From: Treponema sp.
GTDB taxonomy: Bacteria; Spirochaetota; Spirochaetia; Treponematales; Treponemataceae
NCBI GenBank assembly: GCA_017629095.1
Contig: JAGBXW010000003.1
Location: 1-37,479, forward strand
Length of the DNA: 37,479 nucleotides
Direction of reading: 5' to 3'
In this document: one piece after another, positions 24,116 through 31,786 of the stretch
Position numbering within the stretch: position 1 is the first letter of the stretch
How the letters are laid out: each line of letters opens with the position of its first letter
The notes under the pieces: generated by a model
Seen by the model: the letters and a program-made list of their open reading frames with translations, nothing else
Told to the model about the DNA's origin: nothing
The model's database searches: none
Translations under genes and position numbers: made by a program

Positions 24116-24140
24116 GAAAAAAAAGCGAAATTATTCGATA

Positions 24141-24166
24141 ATTTTCGAAAATATTATATCGATATA
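24141..24166. repeat. Two adjacent perfect palindromes upstream of the etf promoter
   Basis: ATTTTCGAAAAT (24141-24152) and TATATCGATATA (24155-24166) are each perfect 12-base palindromes centred on TCGA, 14 bases apart centre to centre. A third, imperfect TTCGAT centre lies 10 bases before the first. They sit about 30-50 bases upstream of the predicted -35 element, an activator-like position. Confidence 0.5.
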
Positions 24167-24204
24167 CTTTTAATCATTATCAAAATCATTTCTCTTGTAA
24201 TTTT

Positions 24205-24720
24205 TTAACGAACTAAGACCTTTTCCACCTCACAAACATACATGTAATGGTAATCTTTATTGGGATAAACCTTTGGTTCGATGGTGGTGTCTACAAAGCA
24301 GTTTGGATCCAGTTGTTGACAAAAGAGTTTACGACAAACCAAGACAATCTTGGACTGGTCAAAATAGGGGACGCCATCTTCATGGCAAACAGTAAGACCA
24401 GCCTTTTCTATCTTGGCCTCATCACGCCCCGAAACAGTACCAAGATAGGTTAATTCCTTGCGGAAATTTTCATCTAGTACACAAAGGGAAAGATGAGAGG
24501 AGGCATCCACAAACTCCTTAGTGTAACGCTGAGGACGAATGAAGATAAAGGCAGCATTCTTATGCCACATCACTCCAAGTCCACCCCAAGAAGCAGTCAT
24601 GGTATTTACCTTACCGTCAATTTCGGCGGTAATCAGCATCCAATCTTTTCCGATGGTGGAAAAGGCATTTGCAGAAAGTTCTTCTGGCTGAATTGTTTTG
24701 AATGTGTTCATAACATACAT
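24205..24720 (-). CDS. Flavin reductase-like FMN-binding protein
   Basis: A 171-residue split-barrel flavoprotein. Typical family segments are DWMLITAEIDGKVNTMTASWGGLGVMW near residue 27, AAFIFIRPQRYTKEFV and FSLCVLDE-like SHLSLCVLDENFRKELTYLGTVSGRDE. Such proteins bind FMN and reduce flavins or act in related redox reactions; the physiological partner is unknown. ATG 24720 is chosen because AAGGAG lies four bases upstream; ATG 24711 is the alternative. A short inverted repeat (ATGATT, 24734-24739; AATCAT, 24746-24751) stands just before the ribosome site. The location between etf and ahpCF fits a redox role. Confidence 0.88.
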   Translation of the reverse strand: MYVMNTFKTIQPEELSANAFSTIGKDWMLITAEIDGKVNTMTASWGGLGVMWHKNAAFIFIRPQRYTKEFVDASSHLSLCVLDENFRKELTYLGTVSGRDEAKIEKAGLTVCHEDGVPYFDQSKIVLVCRKLFCQQLDPNCFVDTTIEPKVYPNKDYHYMYVCEVEKVLVR

Positions 24721-24902
24721 GATACTCCTTGAGATGATTTTTCGCAATCATAATTCTTTTGGAACATGTCGTGCATCTGGCGGCGGGAAAGCTACAAACG
24801 ACTCCAACACAACCATAGTATGGAAGGGAACGAAAGATTGTTCTTGGATTTTTTTTCTCCGCCTCCTCCTCCTTAAATTTTAAGAATTTAGAAGAAATTT
24901 AA

Positions 24903-24931
24903 TTGACATGATGATTACAAATTTGTATTAT
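24903..24931 (+). promoter_or_regulatory. Strong ahpC promoter with an internal palindrome
   Basis: TTGACA (24903-24908) and TATTAT (24926-24931) with a 17-base spacer. The spacer contains the perfect palindrome TACAAATTTGTA (24916-24927), which touches the -10 element and is well placed for a repressor. Confidence 0.8.
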
Positions 24932-24939
24932 GTACAAAG

Positions 24940-24976
24940 TGATTGCATTATGCTAACTCTTGCAATCAATTTTTTA
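24940..24976 (+). promoter_or_regulatory. Leader hairpin with T run before ahpC
   Basis: TGATTGCA (24940-24947) pairs perfectly with TGCAATCA (24961-24968) around a 13-base loop, followed by ATTTTTT. It starts at the predicted 5' end of the mRNA, so it may stabilise the transcript or act as a weak attenuator. Confidence 0.55.
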
Positions 24977-24992
24977 CTAGGAGTATATTACT

Positions 24993-25556
24993 ATGTCATT
25001 GATTAACAAAGAAATTGCTGATTTTACTGTAGAAGCATACCAGAGTGGTGCTTTCAAGACTGTTTCCAAGAAGGATGTTTTGGGGAAGTGGTCTGTATTC
25101 TTCTTCTATCCTGCTGACTTCACCTTCGTATGTCCTACAGAGTTGGAAGACTTGCAGAACAAGTATGCTGAGTTCCAGAAGATTGGTTGCGAAGTTTACT
25201 CTGTTTCTACAGACACTCACTTCGTACACAAGGCTTGGGCAGATACTTCCAAGACAATTAAGGCAATTCAGTACACCATGCTTGCTGACCCCACTCACGT
25301 TCTTGCTAAGGACTTCGAAGTTTACATCGAGGGAAATGGTTTGGCAGAGCGCGGAACCTTCGTATTGAATCCTGAAGGAAAGATTGTTGCTTACGAAGTA
25401 AACGCTGGTAACGTAGGACGCAACGCAGAAGAGTTGCTCCGCAAGGTACAGGCTAGCCAGTTCGTAGCAAAGAACGGTGACCAGGTTTGTCCTGCAAAGT
25501 GGCAGCCAGGTGCTGAGACTCTCAAGCCCAGCTTGGACTTGGTAGGAGCCCTGTAA
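24993..25556 (+). CDS. ahpC: Alkyl hydroperoxide reductase AhpC (typical 2-Cys peroxiredoxin)
   Basis: A 187-residue peroxiredoxin. Peroxidatic Cys47 is in FYPADFTFVCPTE and resolving Cys166 in QVCPAKW, the same numbering as in enterobacterial AhpC. It reduces H2O2 and organic hydroperoxides and is re-reduced by the flavoprotein encoded two bases downstream. AGGAG at 24979-24983 lies nine bases before ATG 24993. Codon use is strongly biased, consistent with an abundant protein. Its own strong promoter and a leader hairpin are described separately. Confidence 0.97.
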   Translation: MSLINKEIADFTVEAYQSGAFKTVSKKDVLGKWSVFFFYPADFTFVCPTELEDLQNKYAEFQKIGCEVYSVSTDTHFVHKAWADTSKTIKAIQYTMLADPTHVLAKDFEVYIEGNGLAERGTFVLNPEGKIVAYEVNAGNVGRNAEELLRKVQASQFVAKNGDQVCPAKWQPGAETLKPSLDLVGAL

Positions 25557-25558
25557 TA

Positions 25559-27214
25559 ATGAGTGACCGCAACGATACTATCTACGACGTAGTTGTTATC
25601 GGTGGCGGTCCTGCTGGTCTCACAACAGCCCTGTATTTGGCCCGTGCCAAGTACAGGGTTCTTGTTATTGAGAAGGACAACTTTGGCGGGCAGATTACCA
25701 TCACATCCGAAGTGGTAAACTACCCCGGAGTGGAACATACCAGCGGTGCTGCCCTTACTGAAACAATGAGAAAACAGGCACAGAATTTTGGTGCCGAATT
25801 TATGCTGGCCGAAGTAGAACGGATTTCCGTGGAGGGAGACCTGAAAAGCGTCTTTACTACCAAAGGAGAGCTTAAGTGCTTCGGTATTCTTTTGGCCACT
25901 GGTGCCCGTCCCCGCATGATTGGATTCAAGGGGGAAGCTGAATTCAAGGGCCACGGTGTAGCCTATTGTGCAACCTGTGATGGTGAATTCTTTACTGGCA
26001 AGGAAGTCTTTGTTGTTGGTGGTGGATTTGCTGCCGCAGAAGAAAGTGTCTTCTTAACTAAATACGCTCGTCACGTAAATATCCTTATCAGAAAAGACGA
26101 CTTTGGCTGTGCAAAATCCGTTGCTGACGAAGCAAAATCCCACGAAAAAATTACCGTTCTTACCAATACAGAAGTAGAAGAAGTTATGGGAGATTCCGTA
26201 CTCCGTGCTATCCGCTACCGCAATAACAAAACTGGTGAGGTAACGGAATACAAGGCAGATTCAGGCGACAATATCGGTGTCTTTGTGTTTGCAGGATACG
26301 AGCCAGCCACTGAGTTGGTAAAGGGAATTGCAGAGCTCAATGAACAAGGCTATGTGATTACCGATGAAAATATGCAGACAAATGTAGCTGGTCTCTATGC
26401 CGCAGGTGACGTTCGCATCAAGAACCTTCGTCAGGTGGTAACTGCTGTTGGGGATGGAGCCTTGGCCGCAACAGAGCTTGAAAAATATGCCGCAGCCATG
26501 CAGCGAAAAACAGGAATCAAGCCTGAGCAGCCACAAGTAGCAACAGCTCCAAGTCACAGTGCTCCAGAGGCTGATGAAGCCCCAGCTGAAGTAAGTGGCC
26601 ACAAAAGCGACTTGTTCACTCCAGAAATGTTGACCCAGCTGAACACTGTGTTCTCTCGCATGGAAAACAACTTGATTCTGGAATTGCACTTGGACGACAG
26701 ACCAGTATCTCAGGAACTGGAAAATTACATGGAAGAGCTGGCAAAGCTCACTGCAAAGCTTGAAGTTCGTACTACTTCCAGTGACCTGCAGCACAAGCCC
26801 TGTGTTCGTATTTGTCGTGAAGATGGCACTTGGACAGGATTGGCATTCCACGGAGTTCCCGGTGGCCACGAGTTCACCTCTTTTGTGTTGGGCTTGTACA
26901 ATGCCGCTGGTCCTGGACAGCAGCTTGATGCCGACGTAATGACAGAGGCTCAGGCCATTGCAAAGCCAGTGGATATTAAGATTCTTATTTCCCTGTCTTG
27001 TACGATGTGCCCTGACTTGGTAACAGCAGCTCAGCGTTTGGCAGCTCTTAACGATAACATTTCAGCAGAGATCTACGACCTGAACCACTTTCCCGACCTA
27101 CGAGATAAGTACCAGGTAATGAGCGTTCCTTGCATGATTATCAATGATGGAGAGTCATCCTTTGGAAAGAAGAATGCTCGCCAGATTTTGGACTTGATTC
27201 AGGCAAATGTATAA
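25559..27214 (+). CDS. AhpF-like peroxiredoxin reductase with swapped domain order
   Basis: A 551-residue NAD(P)H-dependent flavoprotein that should re-reduce AhpC. Residues 8-310 are a thioredoxin-reductase-like part: FAD site VVVIGGGPAGLTTALYLARA, redox centre CATC (137-140), NAD site VFVVGGGFAAAEE and GLYAAGDVR. A linker rich in Ala, Pro and Glu (about 320-350) follows. Residues 350-551 resemble the N-terminal domain of classical AhpF, two thioredoxin-like folds with the redox motif CTMC (481-484) in LISLSCTMCPDLV. In E. coli AhpF that domain comes first. The start ATG 25559 follows the ahpC stop by two bases, with AGGAG ten bases upstream. Confidence 0.92.
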   Translation: MSDRNDTIYDVVVIGGGPAGLTTALYLARAKYRVLVIEKDNFGGQITITSEVVNYPGVEHTSGAALTETMRKQAQNFGAEFMLAEVERISVEGDLKSVFTTKGELKCFGILLATGARPRMIGFKGEAEFKGHGVAYCATCDGEFFTGKEVFVVGGGFAAAEESVFLTKYARHVNILIRKDDFGCAKSVADEAKSHEKITVLTNTEVEEVMGDSVLRAIRYRNNKTGEVTEYKADSGDNIGVFVFAGYEPATELVKGIAELNEQGYVITDENMQTNVAGLYAAGDVRIKNLRQVVTAVGDGALAATELEKYAAAMQRKTGIKPEQPQVATAPSHSAPEADEAPAEVSGHKSDLFTPEMLTQLNTVFSRMENNLILELHLDDRPVSQELENYMEELAKLTAKLEVRTTSSDLQHKPCVRICREDGTWTGLAFHGVPGGHEFTSFVLGLYNAAGPGQQLDADVMTEAQAIAKPVDIKILISLSCTMCPDLVTAAQRLAALNDNISAEIYDLNHFPDLRDKYQVMSVPCMIINDGESSFGKKNARQILDLIQANV

Positions 27215-27307
27215 GAGTATGGGGAAACTCACAAAGTTTTAATATTTCGTGAATTTCCACCAATCATCAACTTGATTCTTGTCGAATTGTCATAAATTTT
27301 ATACATT

Positions 27308-27358
27308 ATAACCGATGGTTTTCCAATTATGGACATAGGCCATCGGTTATTTTTTTTT
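27308..27358 (+). terminator. Strong terminator after ahpC and its reductase
   Basis: ATAACCGATGG (27308-27318) and CCATCGGTTAT (27340-27350) form a perfect 11-base stem with a 21-base loop, followed by eight more T residues. A possible promoter (TTGTCG, 27279-27284; TACATT, 27302-27307; 17-base spacer) overlaps its left side, which would place the hairpin in the leader of the DUF1538 gene. Confidence 0.9.
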
Positions 27359-27387
27359 ATCCCAATCTATATTTAGGAGAATCCTCA

Positions 27388-28908
27388 TTGAACCTGTTGA
27401 GTAAGGCCATGAAAGAAGCCATCAGCTCGGTGTTGCCGATTTTTGCCATCGTGCTTGTGCTGAGTATATCCATTGCCCCACTAGAAACTGGGGTCTTGGT
27501 ATTGTTTCTCTTTGGAACGCTCACATTGATTTTAGGCATGAGCCTTTTTACCATTGGTTCAGAAATTTCCATGCAACCACTGGGAGATGGTATTGGTGCT
27601 AAAATCGGAAAGTCAAAACACATTTTCATTCCAGTAATCCTGTGTTTTGTGCTGGGAGTCATCATCACCATTGCTGAGCCAGATCTCACCGTATTGGCAG
27701 AACAAGTTCCTTCTGTTCCCAACATGACATTAATCATGTCTGTAGGTATTGGGGTGGGTATCTTTTTAACCATCTCCATGGTACGAACTCGCACAGGTAT
27801 TCCCCTGTCTCGATTATTGATTATCTTTTATATCATCGTTATTGTTTTAGCCTTCTTTGCCCCCGATGACTTTATCCCCGCAGCCTTTGACTCTGGTGGT
27901 GTTACCACAGGCCCCATCACAGTCCCCTTCATTATGGCCTTGGGTGCAGGTATGGCCATGATGAGCCATGCAAAAAATGCCCACGAAAACAGCTTTGGTT
28001 TAGTTGCATTATGTAGCGTTGGTCCCATTCTGTCAGTTTTGATTCTCAGTATTACCTTTCAGCCTGCAGCCACCACTACCGAAACCCAGCTGATTATTGC
28101 CCATGATACAAAGGGAGCTTTTCTGCTCTTTGCTCAAGCTTTTCCCCACTACGCAGAAGAAGTACTCAAAGCCTTGGCACCAATTTTTGGATGTTTAGTG
28201 TTATTCCAGCTCATTACTCGAAGCTTCAGCAAACACCAGATGATGCGAATCATTGTAGGATGCGCTTACACCTATATAGGACTGGTTCTTTTTTTGGCGG
28301 GAGCAAATATTGGCTTTATGCCAGCAGGCCGCCTTATTGGAGCAGGAATTGCTGCTTCTCGTACAAAATTCCTTTTAATTCCAGCTGGTGCCCTAATGGG
28401 ATATTTTGTTGTTTCTGCCGAGCCTGCCGTTCACTCTTTGAAAAAGCAGGTTGCAGAGGTCACCAACGGCGCTATTGGACAAAATGCCATCGGTATTGCC
28501 CTGTCTATCGGTGTTGCCTGTTCAGTAGGTATTTCCATGCTGAGAGTTTTAACAGGCATCCCCATTCTTCCCATCTTAATTGTAGGATATGTTATTTCCT
28601 TAGTTATCACCTTCTTTGTACCACCAATTTACACTGGTATCGCCTTTGACTCCGGTGGAGTTGCTAGCGGGCCCATGACCTCCACATTTATCCTTCCCTT
28701 TGCCATCGGAGCCTGTGAGGCTGCTGGTGGCAACGTCATGACCGATGCCTTTGGAATCGTGGCAATGGTTGCTATGACACCTCTTATCACTATCCAGGTA
28801 ATGGGATTACTGGGCAGAATAAAGCAGAAAAAACTCCAGCAACAAGCCCACAGTCAGCTATTGCAGATTGAAGACGACATGATTTACTACAAGGAGGTGA
28901 CCAAATGA
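27388..28908 (+). CDS. DUF1538-family membrane protein
   Basis: A 506-residue protein with about 12 membrane segments, which I recognise as DUF1538. It is an internal duplication: FDSGGVTTGPITVPF (from residue 167) is matched by FDSGGVASGPMTSTF (from 420), AEPDLTVLAEQV by AEPAVHSLKKQV, and TRTGIPLSRLLI by VLTGIPILPILI. This two-fold build suggests a transporter, but no substrate is known to me. TTG 27388 is chosen because AGGAG (27375-27379) is eight bases upstream; the next ATG is seven codons later. Its last four bases overlap the start of a PII-like gene, which implies regulation of one by the other. Confidence 0.88.
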   Translation: MNLLSKAMKEAISSVLPIFAIVLVLSISIAPLETGVLVLFLFGTLTLILGMSLFTIGSEISMQPLGDGIGAKIGKSKHIFIPVILCFVLGVIITIAEPDLTVLAEQVPSVPNMTLIMSVGIGVGIFLTISMVRTRTGIPLSRLLIIFYIIVIVLAFFAPDDFIPAAFDSGGVTTGPITVPFIMALGAGMAMMSHAKNAHENSFGLVALCSVGPILSVLILSITFQPAATTTETQLIIAHDTKGAFLLFAQAFPHYAEEVLKALAPIFGCLVLFQLITRSFSKHQMMRIIVGCAYTYIGLVLFLAGANIGFMPAGRLIGAGIAASRTKFLLIPAGALMGYFVVSAEPAVHSLKKQVAEVTNGAIGQNAIGIALSIGVACSVGISMLRVLTGIPILPILIVGYVISLVITFFVPPIYTGIAFDSGGVASGPMTSTFILPFAIGACEAAGGNVMTDAFGIVAMVAMTPLITIQVMGLLGRIKQKKLQQQAHSQLLQIEDDMIYYKEVTK

Positions 28909-29591
28909 GTGCAACAGAAGAAAATCCCATGGTATTGATTCTTTCCATCTTGGAACGTGGAAAGGGAAAATCCTACATGGAAATGTTAACTCAGCGTGAC
29001 ATTCACTTTCATACCCAAACCATGGGCTTTGGAACGGCACCTTCAGAAATGATGGATATTTTGGGATTAGGCAGCAATGATAAGGATGTGATTCTGAGCC
29101 TTGCTCCCAAACAGGAAGTTACCGCACTAACAACAATTCTCCGCGGAAACCTTGGCTCCAGCAGATATCGTGGATTGATGATGGAGTTAAAGCTTTCTGC
29201 CATTAATCGTCTTACTGCGGAAATGATTGTCCGCACTACCCCAGAAAAACAAATCCAGAAAGGAGAGGATGAAGAAGAAATGAGAAACGAATACCACCAC
29301 CAGCTGATATTGATTTCTGTAAACCAAGGCTGTACCGATGAAGTTATGCATACTGCTCGTGGAGCAGGAGCTATGGGTGGCACCATCATTCGCTCTCGCC
29401 TTGCAGAAACTGGAATTATGTCTCAGTTTGGTATACAAGACGTTATGGCGGAACGGGAAATCATCATGATTTTAGCGGCATCAAACATTGCCACAAAGAT
29501 TATGGATGCAGTAAACAAAGCCCATGGTGTACGAAGTGATGCTAACGGCATTGTCTGTGCCCTACCAGTAGAGCGAGCCTTCAAAGTATAG
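28905..29591 (+). CDS. Tandem PII-like (GlnB-fold) regulatory protein
   Basis: A 228-residue cytosolic protein formed from two PII-like halves, about residues 8-105 and 128-228, joined by a charged linker rich in Glu and Arg. The second half shows the clearer signature: LILISVNQGCTDEVMHTARGAGAMGGTI, with the T-loop region after ARGAGA, and REIIMILAASNIATKIMDAV. PII proteins sense ATP/ADP and metabolites and bind to transporters or enzymes. The ATGA overlap with DUF1538 suggests it controls that membrane protein, as GlnK controls the ammonium channel. This is known as a recurring gene pair, with function unproven. Confidence 0.82.
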   Translation: MSATEENPMVLILSILERGKGKSYMEMLTQRDIHFHTQTMGFGTAPSEMMDILGLGSNDKDVILSLAPKQEVTALTTILRGNLGSSRYRGLMMELKLSAINRLTAEMIVRTTPEKQIQKGEDEEEMRNEYHHQLILISVNQGCTDEVMHTARGAGAMGGTIIRSRLAETGIMSQFGIQDVMAEREIIMILAASNIATKIMDAVNKAHGVRSDANGIVCALPVERAFKV

Positions 29592-29597
29592 TTTTAT

Positions 29598-29680
29598 AAA
29601 AGCGAGGAGTTTTTGCAAAACTCTGTTTTTTTCAAAACTCGGTTTTTCCAAAAGGCTGTTTTTTCAAACTCCTTGCTTTT
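29598..29680. terminator. Complex T-rich repeat and inverted-repeat terminator
   Basis: Outer arms AAAAGCGAGGAGTTT (29598-29612) and AAACTCCTTGCTTTT (29666-29680) pair over 15 bases with one G-U. Between them are imperfect copies of a 16- to 17-base unit of T run plus CAAAACTC-type core (four in all), which allow alternative hairpins each followed by a T run. It separates the PII-like gene from the convergent acetyltransferase gene and reaches the latter's stop codon. Confidence 0.7.
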
Positions 29681-30317
29681 ACAGCTTCTTTTTAAAAATA
29701 TAGGTCATAAAGTTTTTGTCTGGTGTGGAAAAAGTTTCGTTACCCTCAGCCTCCACCAAGGTAAAGCCATGGTTTGGATACCACTGATGATTGCAATCGC
29801 TATCTGTCCACAAATACAGGGATTTAAAGCCTGCCCTTCTAAGGACTGCTTCTAGCTGGGATAAAATCAAGCTGCCACATCCCCGCTGACTACTGGCAAA
29901 AAGACTAAGGCGAATATCATCCTTTTCCATAAAGCTACAGGTTTTAGCATCCATCTGTTCAAGATACACCACTACCCGTTGCAGGCTCTCCGCTTCCTTT
30001 GCAGAAAGAGTTCCACTATTTTCTTCCAGCCACTGGAGAGCATGGTTTTCTTCATCTTTCCGGGCAGCAAAGGCCACTGCTTGCAGTTCTTTCTCTTGAA
30101 CAAGCTGAAAGGCAAATTCATTGTAAAAGATATTGTGTCGAACAATAAACTCCACATCTAAATTCAGCTTCCTTCCCTTTATCTTATTGGACATATTAGT
30201 GTCAAAGTCCATCATGGACATATTAGTATCCCAGTCCATCATGGACCAGAGAGGACTTACCCAACGGACAAGCTCTGGTATGTTTTTTGAATCAAAAGGC
30301 TCTACATGCATATCCAT
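29679..30317 (-). CDS. GNAT-family acetyltransferase
   Basis: About 212 residues. The C-terminal part has a GNAT fold: DDIRLSLFASSQRGCGSLILSQLEAVLRRAGFKSL (region near residues 130-165) includes the Q/R-x-x-G-x-G acetyl-CoA loop SQRGCG, and YPNHGF is the usual tail motif. The N-terminal 100 residues contain a tandem 9-residue repeat, SMMDWDTNM then SMMDFDTNM. The acceptor substrate is unknown. ATG 30317 is chosen because GGGAG lies five bases upstream; ATG 30329 is the alternative. It follows the MATE gene on the same strand with a gap of about 18 bases, so the two are probably co-transcribed. Confidence 0.82.
   Translation of the reverse strand: MDMHVEPFDSKNIPELVRWVSPLWSMMDWDTNMSMMDFDTNMSNKIKGRKLNLDVEFIVRHNIFYNEFAFQLVQEKELQAVAFAARKDEENHALQWLEENSGTLSAKEAESLQRVVVYLEQMDAKTCSFMEKDDIRLSLFASSQRGCGSLILSQLEAVLRRAGFKSLYLWTDSDCNHQWYPNHGFTLVEAEGNETFSTPDKNFMTYIFKKKL
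30190..30243. repeat. Tandem 27-base duplication inside the acetyltransferase gene
   Basis: Two adjacent 27-base copies, 30190-30216 and 30217-30243, differ at about four positions. The unit length keeps the frame and adds nine residues. This points to a recent slippage or duplication event. Confidence 0.9.
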
Positions 30318-30335
30318 TCTCGCTCCCATTGTATC

Positions 30336-31667
30336 TTAGTACCCGTATCTCCTGCGTAATGCAATCAAGAACACCATCGTTACAAGGGCTGCTAACAAAT
30401 CCGCTGCCACCATGGCACACCAAATTCCAGTAAGTCCAAAAAACAAGGGCAAAATCAATATGGTTGCCACCTGAAACACCAAGGTACGCAGGAAGGAAAT
30501 AAGGGCAGAAACAAGTCCGTTGTTCAAGGCAGTAAAAAAGCTGGAACCCCAAATATTGATACCAGTAAAAATAAAAGAAAAAAGACTGATTCTTCCACCT
30601 CGCAAGGTCATGAGCATCAATTCCTTATCATAACCAGTAAACAAAGCCACCAAAGGACGGGCAAAAATCTGCCCAATAGCCACAAGCACTGCACCACCCA
30701 CCAGCATCAACAGGAGTCCCTTGCCAAACATATTGTGGAGCTCACTTTGATTTTTTGCCCCGTAATGATAGCTTACAATGGGACTTGAGCCAATGGCGTA
30801 CCCAATAAACAAGGACACAAAGATAAAGCCTGCATACATCAGTACACCGTAGGCAGCAACCCCATCTTCACCGGCATACTTCATCAACTGGAGATTGTAC
30901 AAAAAGCCCACCACCGAGGCAGACAGATTGCTTACCATCTCGGAGGAACCATTGGTACAGGTTTTAACAAAAATCCGCCCGTAGAATTCAGTCTTTCCCA
31001 AATGCAAGAGACTTGAGTTGTGAGGGCGCAAGAAATATACCAAGGGAATGATAGAGCCTACCCCATAGCCAATAACCGTGGCAAAAGCAGCACCTGCTAC
31101 ACCCCAAGCAAATAGCTTGATAAAGACAAAATCCAATACAATATTGGTAAGGCCAGCTGCCATAGTTATCTTTAAGTTGTAGCCAGGCTTTTCTGCCACC
31201 ACAAAAAAGCTCTGGAACATGGTTTGCATCATGTAAAGGGGAATTGCTGCAAAAAGAATTCGTCCGTAGGTGATACAATAGCTCAGCAAATCTCCCTCAG
31301 CTCCCAAACGGCGGGCAATATGAGGAGAAAGAAAAAATCCCATCACCGCAAAGCCACAGCCCAGAACAAAGGTGGCATACACAATCATGGAAAAATAGCG
31401 GTGAGCCAGCTGTCTCTTTCCCTGGCCCAAGGTCATGGAAACAATGGCACTACCACCAGTCCCCAGCATAAAGCCCACAGAACTCACCCCCAGCAACAGG
31501 GGCATAATCAGATTCACTGCAGCAAAGGCTGTTTTTCCCACAAAGTTTGACACAAAAAGTCCGTCCACAATGCTATAGGTGGAAGTAAACAGCATCATCA
31601 GCACAGATGGGAGTACATAACGAAACAATTTTTTGTAGGTAAAGTGATCTGATAATTGAATTTCCAT
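30336..31667 (-). CDS. MATE-family exporter
   Basis: A 443-residue membrane protein with about 12 segments, clearly MATE family and closer to the MepA-like branch than the exporter at 7460. Segments include SIVDGLFVSNFVGKTAFAAVNLIMP near residue 32, GFMLGTGGSAIVSMTLGQGK near 67, and in the second half GSSPIVSYHYGAKN. It likely expels drugs or cationic metabolites. AAGGAAG precedes ATG 31667. A strong promoter is located about 25 bases before the start. It is followed by the GNAT gene; export and acetylation may be used together, a common resistance-type pairing. Confidence 0.93.
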   Translation of the reverse strand: MEIQLSDHFTYKKLFRYVLPSVLMMLFTSTYSIVDGLFVSNFVGKTAFAAVNLIMPLLLGVSSVGFMLGTGGSAIVSMTLGQGKRQLAHRYFSMIVYATFVLGCGFAVMGFFLSPHIARRLGAEGDLLSYCITYGRILFAAIPLYMMQTMFQSFFVVAEKPGYNLKITMAAGLTNIVLDFVFIKLFAWGVAGAAFATVIGYGVGSIIPLVYFLRPHNSSLLHLGKTEFYGRIFVKTCTNGSSEMVSNLSASVVGFLYNLQLMKYAGEDGVAAYGVLMYAGFIFVSLFIGYAIGSSPIVSYHYGAKNQSELHNMFGKGLLLMLVGGAVLVAIGQIFARPLVALFTGYDKELMLMTLRGGRISLFSFIFTGINIWGSSFFTALNNGLVSALISFLRTLVFQVATILILPLFFGLTGIWCAMVAADLLAALVTMVFLIALRRRYGY

Positions 31668-31690
31668 GAAATCTTCCTTTTGAAGGAACT

Positions 31691-31719
31691 ATTACACACA
31701 ATCCTGCTATAAATGTCAA
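31691..31719 (-). promoter_or_regulatory. Promoter of the MATE-acetyltransferase unit
   Basis: On the minus strand TTGACA (31719-31714) and TGTAAT (31696-31691) with a 17-base spacer, about 25 bases before the MATE start codon. Confidence 0.75.
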
Positions 31720-31742
31720 GAAAGGCCCCATTTCGTAGTATT

Positions 31743-31786
31743 CCCCATAAATCAAATTTGACAGATTTGATTTATGGGGGTACAAT
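31743..31786 (+). promoter_or_regulatory. Promoter embedded in a perfect 15-base inverted repeat
   Basis: CCCCATAAATCAAAT (31743-31757) and ATTTGATTTATGGGG (31765-31779) are perfect inverted copies. The seven-base loop TTGACAG contains a consensus -35 hexamer (31758-31763), and TACAAT (31781-31786) follows after 17 bases. The right arm therefore fills the promoter spacer. A regulator binding this 37-base palindrome would cover the -35 element of the STAS-like gene and lie upstream of the divergent MATE promoter. Confidence 0.85.

Noticed and set aside
24844..24875. Polypyrimidine stretch before ahpC considered as a special structural element
   Set aside because: It is short and could be simple low-complexity DNA; no mirror symmetry long enough to support a triplex-type claim.
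24698..24883. 61-codon plus-strand frame in the flavin reductase-ahpC gap
   Set aside because: No ribosome site, low-complexity tail encoded by a polypyrimidine stretch, and it crosses the start of the flavin reductase gene.
26261..26869. 202-codon minus-strand frame opposite the AhpF-like gene
   Set aside because: Shadow frame, Cys- and Phe-rich, without start signals.
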